A DNA stretch of 64,000 nt from Agaricus subrufescens (GCA_029945375.1 CM057064.1:434001-498000); one strand, 5' to 3'; shown: positions 23,450 to 35,092, numbered from the stretch's first letter. The notes: a model not told the origin generated them from the letters alone. Translations and numbers: made by a program.

Positions 23450-24681
23450 CTAAGTAAGGTCAATAAGTTTGCCTTTAACATTTATGGCCGCTTTATGTTT
23501 TTTCCGGGGACGGATCTCAAGATCATTTTCAATGAGTACTTGGTCAATCTTCGACTGAGGAAAGTTATCTCAGCGAATGGTTCCAGAAGTTTTGGTGTGT
23601 GTAGGAGACTTACACGTAAGGCTCGAAGTATTTCGAACCCTTCTTCAGTATTGATTTCAACTCCCAAGAAGTCTCGCCTTGGTCCCGTTTGACTGTCGGT
23701 ATGTAAAGCCTTTGACGGACTTACATCAGCCATTACTTCATTCAAGCTCCTCTTGCGTTTTCGGGAATTTTGAGCTCGATTTCCATTATTCACAGATACA
23801 GTTGATGAAGGTGAAGTAACGCCTTGAGCTTGAAGAAAATCTGGGATAAAGAGGTCAGTCTTTCATCTCAGGTCACCGCGTACACCGAACAGTACCTAAA
23901 GGCCTGTATCTAAAAATAAAATTGACCTGTGGCCCGATTGATTTGAATTCACGCCTCTTTGTTTTGATCCGTGGAAACCTGGTCTTTACTTGGCCTAGAC
24001 TTATATTTTATAATGAAAGTTGGAGTAAGGGCACATCAAATTCGGAACAAAGTCTAAATCGCGACTTACGCAATGCAGGTCTCAACTCCTTTCTTCGTTT
24101 TCTCAGGTATTGTTCTCGTTTCGGGAATCTTGATATCACGAAAGGTGCACATTTCCGTTGTCCCACTCCCCAATTTGCCTCTGAAGACTTTGATTTCGAT
24201 AGTTCCAATACCAGCCACATGCGATGGGCTGATAGAGATGGGGTTGTTGTCGTCTGCTAAAGCGCCAAAAGTTTCTTTTTATCAGAAAGATAAAATTCAA
24301 GAAAATTGCATCACACACCAACTGTCTGACGCTGAGAGAACATAAAAGAGCGATACGTGGTAGAGCTCGGTCGGCATTTATCAACAATCTGCGTCGCTTG
24401 TGGAGCTAGACGTCTGCTGTTTGTACGGTCACCGTCCATTTTCACTCTGAATTTCATTTGTCTCGTTGAAGTCATATTCCGGACTCGAATTGAGAATTCC
24501 TGGCAAGCTGCATAGTAAGACTGTATTCAAATGAAGTGGTTGAGATGAGTTACACCTTGCCCACTTGAGAGGGTATCCAGCAGGAGACTACTTTGTCTGA
24601 ATTGTCATATTCAACTTGGTATTCATCAAGAGCTTTGCCGTCGACATGGATTGCTGCGGAAACGTTGCGGTAAACTGGCAT
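23450..24681 (-). CDS. DUF7918 family protein (copy 2)
   Basis: Same six-exon layout as copy 1. Exon 1 MPVYRNVSAAIHVDGKALDE ... SCWIPSQVGK; exon 2 EFSIRVRNMT, VKMDGDRTNS, IVDKCRPSSTTYRSFMFSQ; exon 3 DDNPISISPSHVAGIGTIEI with IPEKTKKGVETC; exon 4 KRREFKSIGPQVNFIFRYRP; exon 5 FLQAQGVTSPSSTVSV, RKRKRSLNEVMADVSPSKA and DFLGVEINTEEGFEILRALR; exon 6 SKIDQVLIENDLEIRPRKKH and a terminal KLIDLT. It is closest to copy 1, and exon 5 also resembles the relic at 10.2-11.1 kb (KRKRSLNEA). Function unknown; the basic linker RKRKRS could be a nuclear localisation signal. Confidence 0.85.
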
Positions 24682-24850
24682 ACTGAGGCAGGTAGACGCA
24701 GAAAAGCGCGGATGCTAGGGTGGTGTTCAACCTGAACTCTCATGTGACTACCCGTTCAGTTCATTTCAAAACATACAATCACATTATCTGCGACCGAGTC
24801 TACGAATTAGACGATAGCATAATAGAATTATTAATTAAGAAACCAGAATC

Positions 24851-25992
24851 TTAGGTGAGGTCTATAACTTCAACCTTTGGGAATACGGAAGCAGGCTCTT
24901 TTTTGGTTTCATTCTTGACCCGGACATTTTGAAAGGCCCTTTTCGCCAGTGCCCTATCAATTCGGGCCTAGAAATATTGTTGAACGGGACCTTATTTACA
25001 AAGCGAATTCATTTGAAAACTTACGCGAAGGGCATATAACTTTTCGGTATCTTCTTCATCGCTGATGTCGAGAATGGCTACTTGGGATTCTCGCTTCACA
25101 TGGGTTCGTGTGACTTTTGATGGTCCTGGTTGAGGGTCTGCTTCTCTTCTTTTGCGTTTGCCTGGTCGCTGTGGAGGGGGAATCGGTGCGATGCCTTGTG
25201 CTTGCAAGTATTCTATGCTCCAAAAGTCAGCGATTGAAAGTTCTACCATAATGACATGCGCACCCAGAGGTCTATATTGGAAAACCAGCCGCGCTATGAC
25301 ATGTAGAGAGATGTACTGCCAGTGGTTCCTCGGAGTTCTATGGTACTGTTGGCCGAGGCTGGTAGGTTTTAGTACAAGTGCGACCGATGATAAAAAGTTT
25401 AACTCACCCAACACACGCCTGGATTCCCTTCTTTCCTCTCTCGGGAATCTGTCGTTGTTCGGGAATGTCCACCCCGTTGATGCCCCCATTTCCAAGGCCG
25501 ATGACTTTGATTGCGGTAAAAGTGAGCTTAATGGTACCCAAACCGGCCAAAATCGAAGGGTCGGTAAACACATCACCATCTTAATAAATGTGTCATCTCA
25601 CAGGGATGGCAAAGGGAGAATATTGTTTTGACATACCTACTAGTTGAACCCGAGAAAAAACAAATGCGCGTTGCACTGTGTTTGAAACCGGGCAGTGCTT
25701 GATGGTACAATGAGCTAGGGGGGTAATGCGCATCGCGTTTGTACGACTTCCGTCCATCTCAACAACAAGCTTCACGTCATTGTGGGAACCAGAGTGAATG
25801 ACAATGCTGAATTCCTTTGATTGTCGTGATTGACGGTGAGGGCAAGGATAGAAGACAGACAGATACCTTTCCCAGCTGGGATCCTATCCAACACGAGGCT
25901 TCTTGGCGGTTAAAGTCCAATTGGGTCTGGTATTCATCGAGAGGTCTGCCGTCGACAAAGACAGCTGCTGAAAAGCCATTGCACGTTGGCAT
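24851..25992 (-). CDS. DUF7918 family protein (copy 3)
   Basis: Exon 1 MPTCNGFSAAVFVDGRPLDE ... ASCWIGSQLGK; exon 2 EFSIVIHSGSHNDVKLVVEM and RAFVFSRVQLVG; exon 3 DGDVFTDPSILAGLGTIKL with IPEQRQIPERGKKGIQACVG; exon 4 short, ending LVFQYRPLG; exon 5 YLQAQGIAPIPPPQRPGKRK, then VAILDISDEEDTEKLYALR; exon 6 ARIDRALAKR and a terminal VEVIDLT. It is more diverged than copies 1 and 2 and lies head-to-head with the TPR-CCCH gene, 380 bp apart. Besides the terminal VIDLT it has a second SUMO-interaction-like patch, ILDISDEED, with an acidic tail. Confidence 0.82.
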
Positions 25993-26372
25993 CTTGGAAA
26001 AGCTGTTTATGCAGTGATAGTGACCTAATTAATCTGAGAGCATGTGGAATGTGACACGGCGCGAAACGTACGAGTGCAGGTAGAAGAGGGTGAAAATAAG
26101 AGTATGGAGTGGATGAGGTCGAGTAAAGCAAAAGAATGAAAGAACGGTTGTGGCCAATTTTGGGTTTTTTATGTACAGTCCAGTCGAGTCCATGCAAGTG
26201 CGGCAAGCAAGTATTTTGTGATCCGGATGCTTTGCGTTACACTTACTTACCTAAATGCGTCTAATGCCCTGTTGACACGCACCGTCCGCGCAGTTAAACT
26301 CTCTGTTTCTTGAATTCGAACGTCGTTGACCACCGAGTTACCATCGCATCTCCTCTCCTATTTTCCTCGTCA

Positions 26373-27738
26373 ATGTCGACGATCGAACTGACCCCCGAGG
26401 AGGCCCGAGAAAGATTGGTTGTGAAAGCCAAAGAACGCAAGGAAAGAATCGAGGCGAACCGCGAAAAAGCATTAGGGGTCATCCAATCCGTATGACATCC
26501 CTCTCCTATTTCGTGACAGAGATTTCATGGCTTTACTAGGGTGATGAGGCCTTTGGTAAAGAAAACTATCCCGGCGCGCTAGAGTTTTATTCCGAGGCTG
26601 CCCTATTATGGAATACGAATGTCAATGCACACGTCAAACTCGCTACTACGTTTGTTAAATGTAAACAGTCAGTAACGCTCTGGTTCTGATACTCTCCTCC
26701 GTTGTATCGAGACTGACGCGTCATCGTCGCCTCCAGATATGAGCAAGCTGCCATTGCTGCAACACGAGCTCTGTATATGGATCCGTCAAATACGGAGGCG
26801 CGATACCAGCGTGGGATCGCACGTTTAGAGCAGCATAAAGCCGGCCTCGCTCTAATAGACCTGAATTCCGTTTTAGAGATCGATATGACGCATTCTCGCG
26901 CAGCTAGCGCTCTGGAGAAAGCTAAAGAAGAGTATAATAGGGGGACGGGGGAACAGAATGCACCTGCTGACCACATAGATGCAGAGCTAGTATCTCCGTG
27001 GTTTATGGAAGACAGTATTGAGGAAGTTGATTTGAGCGATTCGGAGGATTCGAGGATGGTTGGGAATGGTGTTCCCTGCCGACACTATAATAAGAAGCCG
27101 GCTGGATGTAGAGAAGGGACGAATTGCAAGTGGATGCATGCTCCCGATGATAACAGTATTCGGGATACGACGTAAGTCTATTCATGTTTTCTCGAGGATG
27201 AGTAGGCTTACAGTGCGTGTCTAGCGGTCGCAACGTTTGTGTCTACCACTTGTTCGACCTATGCAAATTTGGCGATAAATGCTTCTATTCACATGACAAG
27301 GAATGGTTGCCACCGAATGGATGGTGGACTGATGATGACGATGACGGACTGATGGAGCTGGCAATGATAGAGTTAGCGAGGAGGGCGGACCGTGCGGAAC
27401 AGCAACGTAGTCGAAAGGGAAAGAAATCAGGTAAGAAATCGAAAAAGAAGAAGCGAGGAAAGAAGCGAAAGACCACAGCCACCTTGACTGCTGTCCCGGC
27501 ATGGATGTCGATGTCTATGAATCGTATTGACTACGAGTTGGACGATGATGTCTTGGACGATGACGATTACCGGATGCTGAACCTTGGGTTTAGCCCGGGC
27601 GATATTGAAGAGCTTATGTGTCAAGGAATTAAGCCATGGGACGACGACGCTCAGGTGAGTACGATCTTCGTTTAGTGCTCCAAAACTCCATTGACTATGC
27701 TTAAATAGGGTGTTTTGGACTTTCTGTCCTCGTATTGA
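26373..27738 (+). CDS. TPR-repeat protein with two CCCH zinc fingers
   Basis: Five exons (26373-26489, 26540-26667, 26737-27171, 27225-27654, 27709-27738) give 379 residues. Residues 1-40 are charged and helical. Residues 40-130 form TPR-like repeats (GDEAFGKENYPGALEFYSEA, CKQYEQAAIAATRALYMDPS, EARYQRGIARLEQHKAGLAL). Two CCCH fingers follow: C-x9-C-x5-C-x3-H (PCRHYNKKPAGCREGTNCKW) and C-x7-C-x5-C-x3-H (VCVYHLFDLCKFGDKCFYSH). A lysine-rich stretch (SRKGKKSGKKSKKKKRGK) and an acidic tail end in GVLDFLSSY. CCCH fingers of this spacing bind RNA; the TPR part suggests a chaperone or complex-docking role. The second intron uses a GTCAGT donor, which keeps KCKQYEQ in frame. An in-frame ATG at 26,310 would add 21 residues. 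Confidence 0.88.
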
Positions 27739-27829
27739 TATTCTGCGTTCTTGATAAAAATAGGATTAATACACGTGATACCACCGATATAAAAATGGCA
27801 TAACTGACAACTTGCAATGTTCCACTTCA

Positions 27830-28711
27830 ATGGACGCCGACCAGCACTATCATTCATTCACAGACCATTTGTCTTTATACTTGCCTCCTTTTCTGCGGCC
27901 GGGTCTAACAAGAGACCTCAGGCCATCTCCACCACCACAGTCGAGAGATCGCCAACAACCCCCAAGCGTACCTCCCTCTACGCCTGAACCGTCAGAATTT
28001 CGAGGACGCGCAGGAGTAAGGCAGAATGAAGAAGCTGTCTCGGACTCTACGGATCCTATACCATTGGACGACAGATATCAGGATTTGGAGGTACCAAAAG
28101 GTAGTAAGTCGGCGAAAGAGAAACCCCTTCCGCAAAGTGAGAGTCGACTCGAGGAAGCTTCGGCCAAGTCAAAGGAGGGATATAAAATTGCCTTGGTTCT
28201 TACCAACACAGGGAGCGTCGCGAGGGACCATCTTGCTTTGGAAAGGACCTTTCTGGCATATGTGAGGACCAGTCTGGCTATGGCGTCTACCGGAGTAGGT
28301 GAGCGTCTAGATAATGTCAACCCGACGTGATATGATCATACCGGAACGAATTATTTCCTTTGCATTGATTTGACTCTTGTAGCTTTGGTTCAGCTACTCA
28401 CGATTGCAAGCAATTTTGGGCAAAACCAATCGCCCCACCAGCTGTTTGTCGGGAAATTCGCGACTCCCCTTGGAGCAACCTTGATTTTGTTTGCGCTCAC
28501 TATACTGCTTCTGGGTAAGTCATCATTCGCTCAGCTGACGCCATCATTAAAGACTTGTACAGGCGGCCTACGGTATTTCGCCATTCAGCTTGCTTTGACT
28601 CGAGGCGTGTTCCCTGCTGCACGACTGACCGTCGGGTTCATTGTCGTGGTAGGGGTAGCAGTGACTGGAACCACATTTAGCGTTCTAATCAAGGGTCGAA
28701 GTGTGAAGTAG
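27830..28711 (+). CDS. DUF202 domain membrane protein (copy B)
   Basis: Three exons (27830-28298, 28383-28514, 28563-28711) give 249 residues, with the same intron positions and phases as copy A at 8.1-9.0 kb. N-terminus HSFTDHLSLYLPPFLRPGLT, disordered middle, then ARDHLALERTFLAYVRTSLA, LVQLLTIASNFGQNQSPHQL, GATLILFALTILLLG and FIVVVGVAVTGTTFSVLI, ending GRSVK. The DUF202 core is clearly more conserved between the two copies than the linker (residues about 30-110). Membrane location is inferred from three hydrophobic segments. Confidence 0.9.
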
Positions 28712-28761
28712 GCACGTGCTCAATTGTATTGTATGTCTCCTTACCTGTATCCCATACCTTG

Positions 28762-29520
28762 ATGCCTCAACAATACTGGTCTCCATCTCCCTACGTACAA
28801 TCTGTATCCGGTGACGAAACAGACGACTATTATGACTATTACGGCCATCAGCCATTACCGTCAGCCAACTACGGATCAGAATATATCTCCAATTACTCGG
28901 CGCCACCTAGCGAGCATTATGTGGGGGCTCAATCTGAAGGGGGTGACGAAGTGATGTCGACGGGAGAGGGAGAAAGAGAACATAGCTTTGGTGGCACTTC
29001 GACAAGTTGGCAGGCCTTTGGATCCATAGACTCCCCCGTCCTCGAACCCGCGCCGGACTATGCTCGGATGTCGATGATATCGGAAACACCGCCACCTTCG
29101 AACGCCTCTGTCCGCACCTATCTCAACCGCTTGGCGAAATTTGTCAGGAAAGTGCACAAAATGCCGTGGATGGCAGAACGTGCGACGGCGGACTATTATC
29201 CTGAGAAAAAAATGCAACGCCGGAAGGCTCGAAACATCTTCGAGGAGGACTGGTATGATCGAGACACGAAAGAAATCACGGCTGTTTCGTGGCGGAGTCG
29301 GGCGTATATCGAAGAGCAGCAGAGAATGCGTAGTGGGAATCGTTTCGGCGTGGTTGCTGGGAGAAATGTCCGAAATGAGGATGAGCCATCGCCGTACTTG
29401 GGTAGTTTGGAGTCCTCAATAAGAAGTCATAGTTCATCGACGGGCGTCATTGAGCCGTTTCCGTTAACCAGTGTCCCGCACGAGGATGATACGAGGCGGA
29501 TCAGTAGGGTAGCTAATTGA
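28762..29520 (+). CDS. Agaricomycete hypothetical protein
   Basis: Single-exon frame of 252 residues from MPQQYWSPSPYVQSVSGDET. The N-terminal 110 residues are tyrosine/serine-rich and disordered. A conserved-looking core follows: VRTYLNRLAKFVRKVHKMPW, ERATADYYPEKKMQRRK and TAVSWRSRAYIEEQQRM. Similar cores occur in uncharacterised Agaricomycete proteins as I recall them, but I know no function. It begins 50 bp after the DUF202 stop codon on the same strand, so it either shares its transcript or has its promoter inside the DUF202 gene. No membrane segment or catalytic motif is visible. Confidence 0.7.
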   Translation: MPQQYWSPSPYVQSVSGDETDDYYDYYGHQPLPSANYGSEYISNYSAPPSEHYVGAQSEGGDEVMSTGEGEREHSFGGTSTSWQAFGSIDSPVLEPAPDYARMSMISETPPPSNASVRTYLNRLAKFVRKVHKMPWMAERATADYYPEKKMQRRKARNIFEEDWYDRDTKEITAVSWRSRAYIEEQQRMRSGNRFGVVAGRNVRNEDEPSPYLGSLESSIRSHSSSTGVIEPFPLTSVPHEDDTRRISRVAN

Positions 29521-29840
29521 TCGCGAGAACGGATTGCAGAGTGGAGATAGTGAGATCAAGTTGTTCCGTGAATATTCGCTTTCGTATTCACTCAGGTGAT
29601 AGACTTCAATGTTCCTGTTCCCAATAATGTAAGATTACTGTTGACTAGTTTATATGATCAAGGATCAAGGACACGCGTTGAGCACAAAGTGTCCGTGCAG
29701 AGCCCCCGCTGAATCCACAGCTAAATGAATTTCAGAGACATATCGAGGGGTACCCTACTCTGAGTACTCTCATCTGGAATCACGAGGTCGTGTCACAGAG
29801 TTAATGGGACGCGTGACACTTCTGGGTGAGCGCGTCGAGG

Positions 29841-31049
29841 ATGCCGACCTACAACGCCGTCTTTGCTGCCATCCACGTCGACGACAGGCCTCTCGACGAA
29901 TACCAGGTCCAGCAAGATGATGCCAGCAAAGAAGTGTCCTGCTGGATCCCCGCTCAAGTCGGCAAGGTACGCTCGTTGCTCGTCCCTCGGCTCATTGATA
30001 ATTCCAACGATCCCAGAATTTCACTATCAGCTATAAAAACTTATCTCTGAATAAACACATGGCCCTCAAGGTCTTAGTAGATGGCCATGAGGCGTCCTGT
30101 ATCCATCTCTCTCCCCAATGCCGAGGAACCGTTCGTGCCTGTAGAATATCTTCTACACAAGAGCGTCCCTTTCTTTTCTCTGAAGGAAAACTAGTTGGCG
30201 AGTTATGACGATTAGCTCCTCGTCTCATACTTATGCAAAATGGTACCCTCATTCAGATGACGACGATATTCAGGGCGAAATAGCAAGTTTGGACAAGTTG
30301 GGTACAATAACCCTTTCCTTTCAGGAAGGACATTCCAATGGAACAACAATCAAGACCCCTGGGGACATCTACAAGAGCACCTTTGGTCATGTAGTCCCCG
30401 AACAAAGGCAAATTCCAGAAAGGAAGAAGAAGGGAATCCAAACCTGCGTTGCGTAAGTGTTCTTCCCTGCCTCGAGTTCAGGCATTATACTTACGAATAA
30501 TCGGTTTGAAGTTTGGGTCCAATCCGAGTCATATCACCGGCCAGGACAGTCGACTTCACGTACACAAATAATATAACTCACATGATTTTCAGATACAGAC
30601 CTTTAGGTGAGCCATGTCGCCCGTAATCGCGAATCAAAATCTCCAACCTCTTTATTGTAGATTATCTTCAAGCTCAGGGCATTGCACCTCCGCCCCCACC
30701 ACCTCCACAACCGCAGTCGGCTTCTCGCCCTGCACGAAGTGTCACTACCGCTAATAAAAACAAACGCAAGAGAGTAGATGATGTTGCATCCCAAGCGGGT
30801 CCCTCCAAAGCCAAGCGAACGCAGACCGGGCGCAAGTTGGCTGACATCGAAATCAGTGACGATGAGGATATCGAAAAGTTGCAAGTCCTCCGAGTGAGTG
30901 GTTTGTTTGGTTTAAGCATATCATCATCTAAAAATACCTAGTCGCGGATTGACAAAATGTTGGCAAAGAAGAATGCTCGAATCAAGAAAGAAATCAAGAC
31001 CGAACAGACGGCAGCCTTTTCGGAGGGTGAGGTCATTGACCTCACCTAG
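29841..31049 (+). CDS. DUF7918 family protein (copy 4)
   Basis: The only plus-strand copy. Exon 1 (29841-29966) MPTYNAVFAAIHVDDRPLDE ... SCWIPAQVGK; exon 2 NFTISYKNLSLNKHMALKVL ... FLFSEGKLVG. The next intron begins G|GCGAGT and ends CATTCAG, a GC-AG intron replacing the GT donor of the sister copies. Exon 3 DDDIQGEIASLDKLGTITL with IPERKKKGIQTCVA; exon 4 LGPIRVISPARTVDF and MIFRYRPLG; exon 5 DYLQAQGIAPPPPPPPQPQ, basic linker, then ADIEISDDEDIEKLQVLR; exon 6 SRIDKMLAKKNARIKKEIK and a terminal GEVIDLT. It has two SUMO-interaction-like patches (IEISDDED and VIDLT). Reading frame complete, function unknown. Confidence 0.87.
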
Positions 31050-31566
31050 CTTATCAGTGACTTTTTTTTGACCTGAGCGATATCCAATTAATATTCGTAT
31101 ACCTGTACCTTATGTTTGTCTAATTGAATGGCTACCTTACTAGGCACATATGTAATTTGAAGCACTTAGTAGACCTGAATTTGATTTAAGACCACAACGA
31201 CTTAGTGGTTTCAATTCTTTTAAGTGGAATGTTATCCGCTTCTCCTTCTATCACTTGTCATGCTAGCATATAGTGATATTTCTGACTTGATTGATGTCAA
31301 GATCCTCTATATTTATCTCAACACGTTCATCGTAGTCGTATTCGGCAAAAGTGGTTCACTCTACAGCAAAACAATAAGTAGATAGTAGCTACATGAGTTG
31401 ATTACATATACTGTAAATGAGGATGTTGATGCGCGGCAGATATATATGCCGCTACTTGAACGTATGCGACTGATTACCACCCTTGAATTCACTATGTGCC
31501 CTCGGCGGCGCAGGAAAATGGCCCGTCATCGGCCCGCCTGAATTGACTCATCAGCAAACTCTCCAA
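31050..31566. other. Convergent 3' region, no gene seen
   Basis: About 0.5 kb of AT-rich sequence between the 3' ends of the DUF7918 copy 4 and Rrp6 genes. Nothing else is visible. Confidence 0.5.
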
Positions 31567-34415
31567 TCACAAAGCAGAGCTATCACCCATACCTTTCTTT
31601 TTCTTCTGCTTCTTTTTCACTGGTTTCTTAGCCTCCACCTCAGGATTTTCATCCAAAACATTCGGAACGCTAGCGAAATCGAAGTCTTCCTCATCCTCCT
31701 TATCATCATCCGTCGCGATCCCCTTGTTTACAACCTGACTACTTGAGGCTGTGGTACTTTTTGTTCTCTTTCGCTTTTTCGTCTTCGGTTTCCCAACAAC
31801 AACAATCGTGTCTCGTTCTTTTTCTTCAATGACCGTTGCTGCTTGGCGCTGAGCAGCAGGAACAAAGGGTATCTCAACTTGCATGCCCGTTTCTTCTTCG
31901 ACATTTTTCTCTGCTTCTTCCTCGCTCGTAGCCTGGACCTCTGCCGCGATCTACGAAATATATGAACTCATGAATGACGATGTAAGAAATTAGAATGTCA
32001 AACCTTGGATATCGAAGGCATTATAACCAGCGTACTGTTGATTTTCGCCACCAACTCTTGGAAATGCGAGGTTTGTTCTTTCGCAGGTTCGATACTGGTG
32101 TTGACGATGTTTCCGAATAATGTGCTACGCACAGCCGCAAAGTTTGATGAAGTTGCAGCGGAATTGGCAGATTTTTTGCTGAATAAGGATGACGTCGCTT
32201 TGAGCATCTCGTTCGCTTCGTCAGTTCCTATTATATAGTTAGACATCCCGAAAGGGAAGAAGAAAAAAGCACGAATGACTCACCCCATAGCTTTTCGTTC
32301 GTTTTACCGGAACGGTCTTTCGCTTCCTCCAAATTAGCGACGTGCTCTACCGTCTCGTCCTCTTTCTTATCCATGTCTTCATCTTCTTTCTTTACTTTTT
32401 CACTAGGACGATCACGTCCTCCCAAACTACTCTTCACAATATCCCCAACGACATCCAACAACTCTTTGGCTCTTTTCTTGACCACAGCTGGTACTGAATT
32501 CCCAAACAGTCTCAACAAGTTTCCGAGATCTCCAGGTGGCGTCTCCGCGATTCTGAACAAATACTGATTCGGTAATACATACCTCGTGCTCTCATCTTCC
32601 TCCCTTGAGACGCTTTCCCGCCACCAATGTACAGCTCGATATACAGCCTTTTGCATTTGAAAAATACTATGGTCGCTTTCGCCAGGTGGCGATTGGGAAA
32701 AAGAAGTAGTAAACATGGGTTTATTCCACTTCTTTGCTAATGTGTCCCAGCCATTCGAGCCAGTTCCAGAAGACCGGTCATAGACTTCTTTGGTGTATAC
32801 ACGAAGGCAAGTATCAGAGGAGCGTGCAAGGACGTGGTTTATCATTGCATGAGTAGGATTTCGAGATGCATGTGCTGTCGATGGTGGAGTACGGAGGGGA
32901 TGAGCAGTGGGTGTGGATGAAGAGGCGCTTGCGTTTGGAGGAGAAGACGAACGGGATCGGGAAGTTGTACCACGGTCGAGGAGGGCGTTACGAAGATTAT
33001 CGTAGATGAAGAGAAGAAAATGAGTGTCCGAGCGAGCATATTCGAGCATCTCGTCTGGAAGTGGTCTAACAAACGAGAGATCAACTACGGTTTGTGGAAG
33101 AGGAGGATCATTGCAAACCGAATACGCCAATCCGCGAGTTGATAACGCTTGTCAGGAATATAATCACAGTACATTTCTAATAAATTAGCGAGACCATGGC
33201 GAGGAAATTCTATCGCAAGAGAGATTAGTAACATGGCCACAAGAAGCGATCGCGAAGAGCTCACCAAGCAATTTTGATGCATGAAACGTATCGAACAAAT
33301 TCACGACATACAGGTTAAAGTCCTGCTGCAACCATACGATATCACTCTCTGCTCCATGGAAAACTTTCACAATCTTAGGATCCGTAAAAACCTCGTTCAG
33401 CACCTCCATCTCATCCCTCAGCGCAATGACGTCTATAACGAAGTCCTCCTCGCGAGTACTGATTTGCATCAAACATAGGAAACCGAGATATGTGCGGTAG
33501 CTGTGATGTTCCAAGTCGACGGCAATTTCAGAAGCGGTGCGAAGTTTGTTGAGCATGGTTTGAAGGTCATCAGGAGTTGAGATCCAAGAATATGGTGTCT
33601 CGGAGAGCGAAGCGGGAGGAACTGGATTCGCAGGAGTGTATACGTGAGAGGGATAAGTTACGTGGTTGATCTCGTAGCGGTATGGGTGGTTAGATCTGTG
33701 ACGTTCCTCATTAGCACAAAAAAGGGGTAGCGGATAAAAGTTGGATACATCACGGTCAAATCCTCACCCGCATCCGCGTAGACATGTCCTAGAGGTACCA
33801 ATGCATTATATTTGTGGGTGAGGGAAGGGTACCAGAGAGTATCGCTATTGTCTACTTTGCGTTTGAACAGGAGCTGAGGTTTTGGGAGTTGTGAAGCGTG
33901 GTGAATTGCGGGATCGAGGGCGCCTTTGTGGGTGGTAACTTTCTGGAGGGGAGTGAGATTTGAGAACGAGTGAAAAAAAGATGCTCGTACTCGTTTTTGA
34001 GGTGCAGGAGGGTTGATAGCAATGGCTGGGGCCTTATTCCGGCCTAAGAATTGATCCAGACAAGAATCCTAGGCTCTAGATTCATTACTGCAAAATATCG
34101 AAAGTCAACCAAAAGACTTACGGTGCGTTCGAACAGCTCGTCGACGACATCCACGACCAGCGAATGGAAATTGTCAGTCACATCGTCCTGGTCTTGCAAC
34201 TTGGCCTTTCCCTTTCCCTTTGCTACATGAGAACTGCCTGAAGACGAGTATTGGAGAAGTCTGTTGGTGAGGTTCAAGACGCGAGAAGAGACGGCGTCGA
34301 TGTCGCGGGCAAGGGCGGGGTCGATGGTGCGGTAGAAGGCAATGTCTGCTGGGAGCCCGGCGGCGGTGCGGGTCGCAGAGAGGGCGGCACTCTGCACTTT
34401 GGTGCTCTCCGCCAT
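31567..34415 (-). CDS. RRP6: Exosome 3'-5' exoribonuclease Rrp6/EXOSC10 (RNase D family)
   Basis: Several exons on the minus strand, from [20 protein letters not shown] (34,415) to GMGDSSAL (31,567). The PMC2NT-like N-terminus runs through ELFERT and continues [16 protein letters not shown]. The DEDD exonuclease domain is visible: [20 protein letters not shown] (DxE motif), [17 protein letters not shown] (third acidic site), [32 protein letters not shown] and [10 protein letters not shown] (YxxxD motif). An HRDC segment follows ([20 protein letters not shown]). The C-terminus is lysine-rich ([15 protein letters not shown]), as expected for a nuclear protein. Rrp6 is the nuclear cofactor nuclease of the RNA exosome, trimming rRNA, snoRNA and aberrant transcripts. 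All catalytic acidic residues I looked for are present. Confidence 0.95.
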
Positions 34416-34573
34416 GACAATCTCAATTCAAGAAAAAAACATGACGTCACGTGGCATTCCTTCTGCAATAAAACAAATCGTGGCGCAGTAATTAGATTAT
34501 GTATATACTGTCTATGTTACAGCGGTAAGTGGTATAGTTACTAGACCACAGTCCACTTACGAATATAAAAATA

Positions 34574-35092
34574 CTATCTGCGTTTGCCCTTCCCTCTTTT
34601 CTTCGGATTGGTGAGGTTCTCCGGCAGCCATTCATTCGCAGAAGCTTGGGAAGCTGGTTGGGGTTCTTCTCTGGGACCAAAGCCCACTTCAATGACGCCC
34701 TGGGGCGGTTTTTTCTTCGCCTCTTCCTCTGCACGGGCGACTGCCGCTTCTATTTCTTCCGAGCTGACGTATTCGCCTCGGCGCAGGCGTTCAGCGATCT
34801 CCGGGGTGACTTGCAGTTTCTTAACATTAGTCTGGAACCCAGGAGCTTGTGCAAGCGTCAGTCGAGGAGAGGAGAGAGAGACGGTGGACGAAGGACCCAC
34901 CGCCTTTGCCGATGCCGTGTTTCTTGAGTCTGTAATGAGCGTAGAATTTGTGGCCAAAGTAGTAGGCTGTGAGGATGCAGACCGAGGGAACGCTGGGGAG
35001 GGCAGTCTAGAGTCAGATTTGATATTTCAGCGGACGACATACACTGCCCAGAAGAGATAGTTGCTGCCGTCGACGGCCTGGTCCTGGTTCAT
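34574..35092 (-). CDS. Small single-pass membrane protein, conserved in basidiomycetes
   Basis: Three exons (35092-35043, 34992-34901, 34845-34574) give 137 residues. The N-terminus MNQDQAVDGSNYLFWAVVPS leads into a hydrophobic helix and then HKFYAHYRLKKHGIGKG. The C-terminal 90 residues are helical and end EWLPENLTNPKKRGKGKRR; in between are APGFQTNVKKLQVTPEIAER and EEIEAAVARAEEEAKKKP. The splice sites were chosen because they restore YYFGHKFYAHYRLKK in frame. I recall similar short proteins in many basidiomycetes without assigned function. The basic tail could face the cytosol. It starts 68 bp from the oppositely oriented FIST gene. Confidence 0.8.
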
